From CAZZCU01 sp964652825 (GTDB lineage Bacteria; Bdellovibrionota_B; Oligoflexia; Oligoflexales; CAZZCU01): 64,000 bases of DNA. The stretch is taken from positions 1-64,000 of the forward strand of contig CAZZCU010000010.1 of assembly GCA_964652825.1 (NCBI GenBank), written 5' to 3'. The notes below the pieces were generated by a model that saw only the letters and a list, made by a program, of their open reading frames with translations, searched no databases and was not told the origin of the DNA. This document shows, one piece after another, positions 59,719 through 64,000 of the stretch; the stretch's first letter is position 1, and each line of letters starts with the position of its first letter. A program made the translations under genes and the position numbers.

Positions 59719-60024
59719 ATGAGCAAGCACGTGGAAACTGATTATCAAACGTACAAGGAAATCATGGGTGAGCTTTTGCAGCCCATCGTTGCCACCGGCT
59801 TGCCGGATGAAACGCTCAAGCGCTTATATGAAAGCAAATTGGTATATCTGGAAAACTTGCGCCTCAAGTGTTTCCGCGAAATTAATAACGACAAATCCGT
59901 CACTTCTTTTCAGGCGTCGGACTATGAATTGATTCTCTCGGCTTTGGCCACGACGCGCCAACACCTGCGCGAAGTCGTCATGGTCGTCATTCACACCAAT
60001 CTCAATAAACGCAAAGTCGGTTAG
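59719..60024 (+). CDS. small helical protein of unknown function
   Basis: The product has 101 residues, almost all helical (KEIMGELLQPIVATGLPDETLKRL, LESALATTRQHLREVVMVV-like), with no membrane segment. TAGGAGGG lies 4 nt before the ATG, one of the best ribosome sites in the window. It precedes the receiver gene by 72 nt and is divergent from the RdgC-like gene. The 204-bp gap upstream shows CTTAATTTAATT, a possible -10, but no clear -35. Confidence 0.7.
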   Translation: MSKHVETDYQTYKEIMGELLQPIVATGLPDETLKRLYESKLVYLENLRLKCFREINNDKSVTSFQASDYELILSALATTRQHLREVVMVVIHTNLNKRKVG

Positions 60025-60096
60025 GCGACCAAAGTCTAACTATCCGCCCTCGCTTAGATTTGTTATCTTATGGTGCAATAAGCGGGAGGTTGAAGG

Positions 60097-60987
60097 TTGA
60101 AGATGTCGTTGCGGATTCTCGTGGTTGACGATTCGGCGACCATGCAGAAGGTAGTACGAATTGCATTGTCGCGTTTTGACGTTGCCGTTGTTGCGGCCGC
60201 CACTATTATCGAAGCGCTCAGTGAAGTCAGCAAAACCTCGCCAGATCTGATTATTATCGATGCTCTGATTTCGGGGACGCGCTCGCTGGATGATTTGAAA
60301 TCACTGGCCACCGAAGCCAAAAACTGCCCGTTTTTGCTACTGGTGGGAACCCATCAGAATATTAATGAAGGTGATTATCGTAGTTGTGGTTTCAAGGCGT
60401 TTTTACGTAAGCCGTTTGAATCCGCTGATATGGTGGTCAGTATCGCCAAAACCCTGGGCCGTAGTTTGCCGCAGTCCGGTGGCGAAACGTCTGGTATTGG
60501 TTTGCCGCCGCCGCCTCCTGGTGCCGGGCCGGCTGCCGGTCAGGAAAAGATGCCGGTATTTAATACGACCGTGCTGATACCACCGCCGCCCAACAAGCGT
60601 GCCGCTGCCGGTGGTAATGATGATTTCGTCGATCCGGCGTTACCACCACCACCCAAAATCGATCAGACCCGGCGCGGCCAAAAGGCTTTTCCGGATGCCG
60701 ATATTCCGATGCCCGCAGGGGATGGAGCAAGAACCGCGGCGCCTTTGCCGCCGCCACCACCTGCGATGACCTCGCGACGACCACCACCGCCGCCGTCATC
60801 GTCAACCAGAACTCAAGCCGCCGGCGGGGATTCCGGCGATGCGGCGGGACGCGAAGAAGTGGCGCAGATGGTCCGCCAGGCGGTCGAAGAGTATTGTCAG
60901 AAGCATTTTCCGGCTTTAGCCCGCGAGATTATTACTGCCGAGCTGCGCCGACTGGCCGAGGATCGTGCCCGGCATTTTATCGAGTAA
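60097..60987 (+). CDS. response regulator receiver with Pro-rich linker and C-terminal helix
   Basis: The product has 296 residues. The CheY-like receiver (1-120) has the acidic pair Asp11/Asp12, phospho-acceptor Asp55, Thr85 and Lys105. Residues ~130-255 are Pro-rich with repeated LPPPP units. The last ~45 residues form an amphipathic helix (QAVEEYCQKHFPALAREIIT), a tail seen in receiver proteins of Myxococcota and relatives. This suggests a tether between phosphorylation and a partner. The TTG at 60097 has GGGAGG 7 nt upstream; an ATG 6 nt later is possible. No histidine kinase is adjacent. Confidence 0.85.
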   Translation: MKMSLRILVVDDSATMQKVVRIALSRFDVAVVAAATIIEALSEVSKTSPDLIIIDALISGTRSLDDLKSLATEAKNCPFLLLVGTHQNINEGDYRSCGFKAFLRKPFESADMVVSIAKTLGRSLPQSGGETSGIGLPPPPPGAGPAAGQEKMPVFNTTVLIPPPPNKRAAAGGNDDFVDPALPPPPKIDQTRRGQKAFPDADIPMPAGDGARTAAPLPPPPPAMTSRRPPPPPSSSTRTQAAGGDSGDAAGREEVAQMVRQAVEEYCQKHFPALAREIITAELRRLAEDRARHFIE

Positions 60988-61042
60988 ACACTGACGATCC
61001 GCCGTGAGTGTGATACAACCCTTCGGATCAGGAGGGCTTGGG

Positions 61043-61885
61043 ATGCATGACTTACACGAAATCCAGCTAGGACCGATCATCGCGCGTTCGCTCGAAGAAG
61101 ATTGGGGCTACGGCGACTGGACGACGGATTTATGCGTGCCCAAAGGCAAGATGGCACAAGCCCGTATTATTGCCAAAGAACCTACCATTGTTGCTGGTGT
61201 CGAAGTCGCCTGCGCCGTATTCGCCAAAGTTGATCCGGCATTGCGTCTGGATGTTCGGCTTGAGAACGGCCAGCGTGCCATGGATAAAGAAGTTATTTTG
61301 AGCATCACCGGCGAGGCGCGTTCGATTCTGCGTGCGGAGCGTGTGGCGCTGAATTTTCTCGCGCGTATGTGCGGAATTGCCACGCTGGCACGTAGTTTCG
61401 TCGATGAATTGCAGGGAACCAAAGCCAAGCTGCTCGACACGCGCAAGACGACACCTGGTTTGCGGATTTTGGAAAAATCCGCGACCGTGATTGGTGGAGC
61501 GCGTAATCATCGTTTTGGTTTGTGTGATGGTGTTATCGTTAAGGAAAATCATATCCGCGCTGCCGGCGGCATCAAAACGGCAGTGGAGCGTTTGCGCGAA
61601 AGCTTATCGCCGACGTTGAAAATCGAAGTGGAAGCAAGCAACCTCGATGAAGTCCAGGAAGCCCTAGATGCCGGTGCTGATCTGATCATGCTCGACAATA
61701 TGAGCGTTGCCGAGATGGCAATGGCCGTGCGCACGGTGCGCGGTCGTGCTTTGCTGGAGGCTTCCGGTAATGTGCGCTTGGATAATGTTCGCAAGATCGG
61801 CGAATCCGGCGTTGATTTTATCTCGACCGGCGCGATTATTCATTCAGCGCGTTGGTCCGATCTGAGTTTGTTGTTTGATCTGTGA
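61043..61885 (+). CDS. nadC: nicotinate-nucleotide pyrophosphorylase (carboxylating)
   Basis: The product has 280 residues. LNFLARMCGIATLARSFV, LLDTRKTTPGLRILEK, and the final barrel ISTGAIIHSA are the family markers. It converts quinolinate and PRPP to nicotinate mononucleotide for NAD synthesis. The ATG at 61043 has AGGAGGG upstream; a GTG 39 nt earlier is in frame but has no better site. It overlaps the birA-coaX gene by 4 nt (GTGA). Confidence 0.95.
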   Translation: MHDLHEIQLGPIIARSLEEDWGYGDWTTDLCVPKGKMAQARIIAKEPTIVAGVEVACAVFAKVDPALRLDVRLENGQRAMDKEVILSITGEARSILRAERVALNFLARMCGIATLARSFVDELQGTKAKLLDTRKTTPGLRILEKSATVIGGARNHRFGLCDGVIVKENHIRAAGGIKTAVERLRESLSPTLKIEVEASNLDEVQEALDAGADLIMLDNMSVAEMAMAVRTVRGRALLEASGNVRLDNVRKIGESGVDFISTGAIIHSARWSDLSLLFDL

Positions 61886-63450
61886 ACATTCCTTTGATCA
61901 AACAGGATGAAGTCACTTCGACGTCAACACTGGCGATGGAAAACCTGCGTGCTGGCACACCGGCGCCGTTTGCTATCTGGGCGCGCCGTCAAAGCGCCGG
62001 CCGCGGTCGTATGGGCCACACCTGGCAGTCAACTGATGACGGTCTTTATCTAAGCATTGCTCTGCCGACAACCATGTTCGCCGACTATCAATCTGGTTTG
62101 CTATCCTTACGGACAGCGATATTGGTCGCGGACTGGCTGCGACAACAACTGGGATTTCGCGCCACCTTGAAATGGCCCAATGATCTGCTGTTTGCCGGCG
62201 CCAAGTTCGGCGGCATTCTCTGCGAAAGCGATTTTCAGGGCACTCAGGCCAAGGGGTTGGTTATTGGCATCGGTTTTAATGTGGTGCAGGCACCAACCCT
62301 TGACGATATCCGCACAACCCATCTGCGAGCGATCACCGGCCGCACGTTTTCCACCGAGGAGCTTGCGTGTTCTCTGGTTGATTTTTTTGCCACGCATTGG
62401 TGTCGCGACGCCGATACCGAGATCATGTCCTTGTACCAGCAGTATGCTTTGGAACCTGGACAGCTCTGGCGTGGTAACGATGGTGTTCTTGATTCGTTGC
62501 AGGGTTACGATAGCGAGGGCGCGTTATTGTTGCGCCGCCATGATCTGGAAACTCAGCGTATCAGTAGTGTCCAAACAGCCGGTGCTTGGATTTATCAGAC
62601 GCCCCGGGCGCAACCTTTGGTGGTAGCTGATGTCGGTAATTCCCGCACCAAGCTTGCCTTGTATGCCGACAGTGCTGATGATGAGCCGGTTGGCGTGTAT
62701 GTCCCGGGCGATCGTGCGGCGTTACCGGATTTGCTTGCTGATTTGCGGCAACAACTGCTCAAGCACGGGTATACCGATAAATTGTGTCCTCTGCACATTG
62801 GTAGCGTCAATCCCGCAGCAGCAGAATTGCTGCGTGCTCAGGCGTCGCAACTTGATTTTGCGGTAACGGAAATCAGCAAGCGCGGCATCCTGCGTCTGCC
62901 GGCGAGTCCGTATTCCCTGCAGGAGCTTGGTGTTGATCGACTCGCCGCCATCGAGGCGACGCTCGCCGCTATCAAGCATCAGCAGAATGCCAGTACTTGG
63001 CGCGAAGACGAGCATCATATTATTGTTTGCGCCGGGACGGCCACCACCATCGACTTGGTGCGTGGCGATGGTCTGCATCTGGGTGGGCGCATTCTACCTG
63101 GATTGCAAGTAGCGCTTGATACGCTAGCGCAACGCGCCGCGCAACTGCCTGATCATTTACACGTACCGGTTCTGAGCGAGCGCGAATTGATCGATAACCA
63201 GTACTTGCTCGGTCATAACACCGTGGCGGCGATGCAGTTTGGTGTCGTCGCTATGACGGTGGCCAGTATTACTGACTTGGCAAGGCGGCTTGGGCAGAGT
63301 GCCAGTACCAATGCCACGTTACCCACCGTTCATGTTTGCGGTGGCTTAGCCGCTGCTCTTATTGGCATTCCGGATGCCCGAGTCGACTCTAACTTAGTGT
63401 TAAAAGGCCTCAAATCCCTTGCAATTGGCGGGGCTTTAAGCCGGGATTAA
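61882..63450 (+). CDS. birA-coaX: fused biotin-protein ligase and type III pantothenate kinase
   Basis: The product has 522 residues. The first ~240 are BirA: RQSAGRGRMGHTWQS (biotinyl-AMP loop), LKWPNDLLF and KFGGILCES; there is no N-terminal DNA-binding domain. From ~residue 248 it is CoaX: VVADVGNSRTKLALY, GVDRLAAIEATLAAI and CAGTATTIDLV with GGRILPGL. BirA attaches biotin to AccB; CoaX makes phosphopantothenate for CoA. The two are usually neighbours or fused in several bacteria. The start GTG overlaps nadC by 4 nt. Confidence 0.93.
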   Translation: MNIPLIKQDEVTSTSTLAMENLRAGTPAPFAIWARRQSAGRGRMGHTWQSTDDGLYLSIALPTTMFADYQSGLLSLRTAILVADWLRQQLGFRATLKWPNDLLFAGAKFGGILCESDFQGTQAKGLVIGIGFNVVQAPTLDDIRTTHLRAITGRTFSTEELACSLVDFFATHWCRDADTEIMSLYQQYALEPGQLWRGNDGVLDSLQGYDSEGALLLRRHDLETQRISSVQTAGAWIYQTPRAQPLVVADVGNSRTKLALYADSADDEPVGVYVPGDRAALPDLLADLRQQLLKHGYTDKLCPLHIGSVNPAAAELLRAQASQLDFAVTEISKRGILRLPASPYSLQELGVDRLAAIEATLAAIKHQQNASTWREDEHHIIVCAGTATTIDLVRGDGLHLGGRILPGLQVALDTLAQRAAQLPDHLHVPVLSERELIDNQYLLGHNTVAAMQFGVVAMTVASITDLARRLGQSASTNATLPTVHVCGGLAAALIGIPDARVDSNLVLKGLKSLAIGGALSRD

Positions 63451-63524
63451 AGTTTATGGGTGTTTCTGCCGATATCAACAAAGCTTTCCGGGTTGCGCTT
63501 TATCCAATTTACTGGAGGATTTTT

Positions 63525-64000
63525 ATGCATTCTCGCCGCATTCTCGCCACCATATACCTAAGTACGAGCATCATAGCGGCCTGTAAAATGCCAGTCCCCG
63601 GTAATATATCTGAGCAAAAAACCCTCGACAATTTTGCGGCCCAGGATTTGGTGTCGGTCAACTCGTGTAGTGGCAGCAATGTCGTGCGTCCGGCGCTGAG
63701 CGAACGTATCGTCGTCAATAAAATCAGTTGTGCGCAAATTCCTGCACAAAGTCCCGATAAAAAATTCTGTCACGATGTGCAGGCGTATCTGAGCGCCGTG
63801 CCGGTCGAGGTTCAAGACGCATTTTTGGCCATGGGTGGTTCGATCAGTGTTCGTCCGGATTCCGCGCAGCTATGCGGGGATATCATGAGTCGCGAGAACT
63901 CACCGCAATTTGCACCCGCCGCTGAACGGCAGAAGATCGACAGCTGCTTTATGTTTGTTCAGGGCAAAGCCGGTAGCAAAGATGCTGGTAAGTCCGTATT
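63525..64000 (+). CDS. predicted lipoprotein, C-terminus outside the window
   Basis: At least 158 residues run to the right edge. The start has TGGAGG 7 nt upstream. The N-terminus is MHSRRILATIYLSTSIIAAC, a lipoprotein signal with Cys20 as the lipid site. The mature part carries five more Cys (48, 69, 82, 117, 141). No family is recognised. It is 74 nt after birA-coaX and may have its own promoter. Confidence 0.75.
   Translation, partial: MHSRRILATIYLSTSIIAACKMPVPGNISEQKTLDNFAAQDLVSVNSCSGSNVVRPALSERIVVNKISCAQIPAQSPDKKFCHDVQAYLSAVPVEVQDAFLAMGGSISVRPDSAQLCGDIMSRENSPQFAPAAERQKIDSCFMFVQGKAGSKDAGKSV

Noticed and set aside
1..64000. tRNA, rRNA, riboswitch, CRISPR, transposase or integrase
   Set aside because: I looked for TTCGA-type arms, known leader motifs, spaced repeats and DDE/tyrosine-recombinase proteins and found none that could be supported.

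Overview
The window is a stretch of a Gram-negative chromosome (or scaffold; one 100-N gap at 16177-16276) with about 50-55 % GC by eye. Coding is dense on both strands. There is no rRNA, tRNA, CRISPR array, prophage or insertion sequence that I can recognise. Many predicted lipoproteins, GYF-PilZ and CHASE2-cyclase-PilZ signalling proteins, and a receiver protein with a Pro-rich tail suggest a member of the former Deltaproteobacteria, most likely Bdellovibrionota/Oligoflexia. That placement is inference from gene content, not from a marker phylogeny.

Layout. 1-7.2 kb: cut-off exported protein, GYF-PilZ protein, helical protein, trypsin-like lipoprotein, large surface lipoprotein, then a toxin-antitoxin pair with its own promoter region. 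7.3-12.4 kb: a minus-strand block rpsA - lapA-like - rsmB - PLD-like - lipoprotein. 12.5-17.7 kb: DUF3108 protein, DnaJ-like chaperone, pilin-like protein, an outer-membrane-type protein broken by the gap, a Nudix hydrolase and a glycine-rich lipoprotein closed by a clear terminator. 17.8-26 kb: amnB-amnA (2-aminophenol 1,6-dioxygenase type) with alaS, then a minus-strand operon of RidA (AmnD type), aldehyde dehydrogenase (AmnC type) and an unusual SDR, controlled from a divergent region with a Fur-like box. 26-38.4 kb: recJ, HNH protein, serB, lipoproteins, a peptide-binding protein, a CHASE2-cyclase-PilZ protein, an M50 protease. 38.4-38.7 kb: a striking 145-bp element with perfect 33-bp inverted arms. 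38.7-50.2 kb: VWA lipoprotein, nuclease, a kynB-type cyclase coupled to an amidohydrolase, AsmA and PlsC-type envelope proteins, panP and a VTT-hydrolase fusion. 50.2-64 kb: a Cys-rich NlpC/P60-like protein, efp-accB-accC, pepN, dCMP deaminase, an isoprenylcysteine-methyltransferase-type protein, an RdgC-like protein, a receiver protein, nadC, a birA-coaX fusion and a cut-off lipoprotein.

Two functional threads run through it. First, amnA/amnB, amnC-type and amnD-type genes together cover ring opening of an o-aminophenol-like compound and the next two steps (semialdehyde oxidation, 2-aminomuconate deamination). A kynurenine-formamidase-like gene lies 14 kb away, so an aromatic amine or tryptophan-derived catabolic route is plausible, but its substrate is not shown. 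Second, panP (beta-alanine), coaX (CoA), birA (biotin ligase) and accB/accC (biotin carboxyl carrier and carboxylase) form a CoA/biotin/fatty-acid supply theme spread over 17 kb.

The most interesting unexplained items are the 33-bp inverted-arm element at 38431-38575, the 22-bp perfect palindrome at 6387-6408 whose 16-bp core recurs at 54140-54155, the split aminophenol/aminomuconate gene set with a Fur-like box, the lipoprotein-like signal embedded in the middle of the CHASE2-cyclase-PilZ protein, and two CxxCxxC clusters inserted next to the catalytic Cys of an NlpC/P60-like protein.
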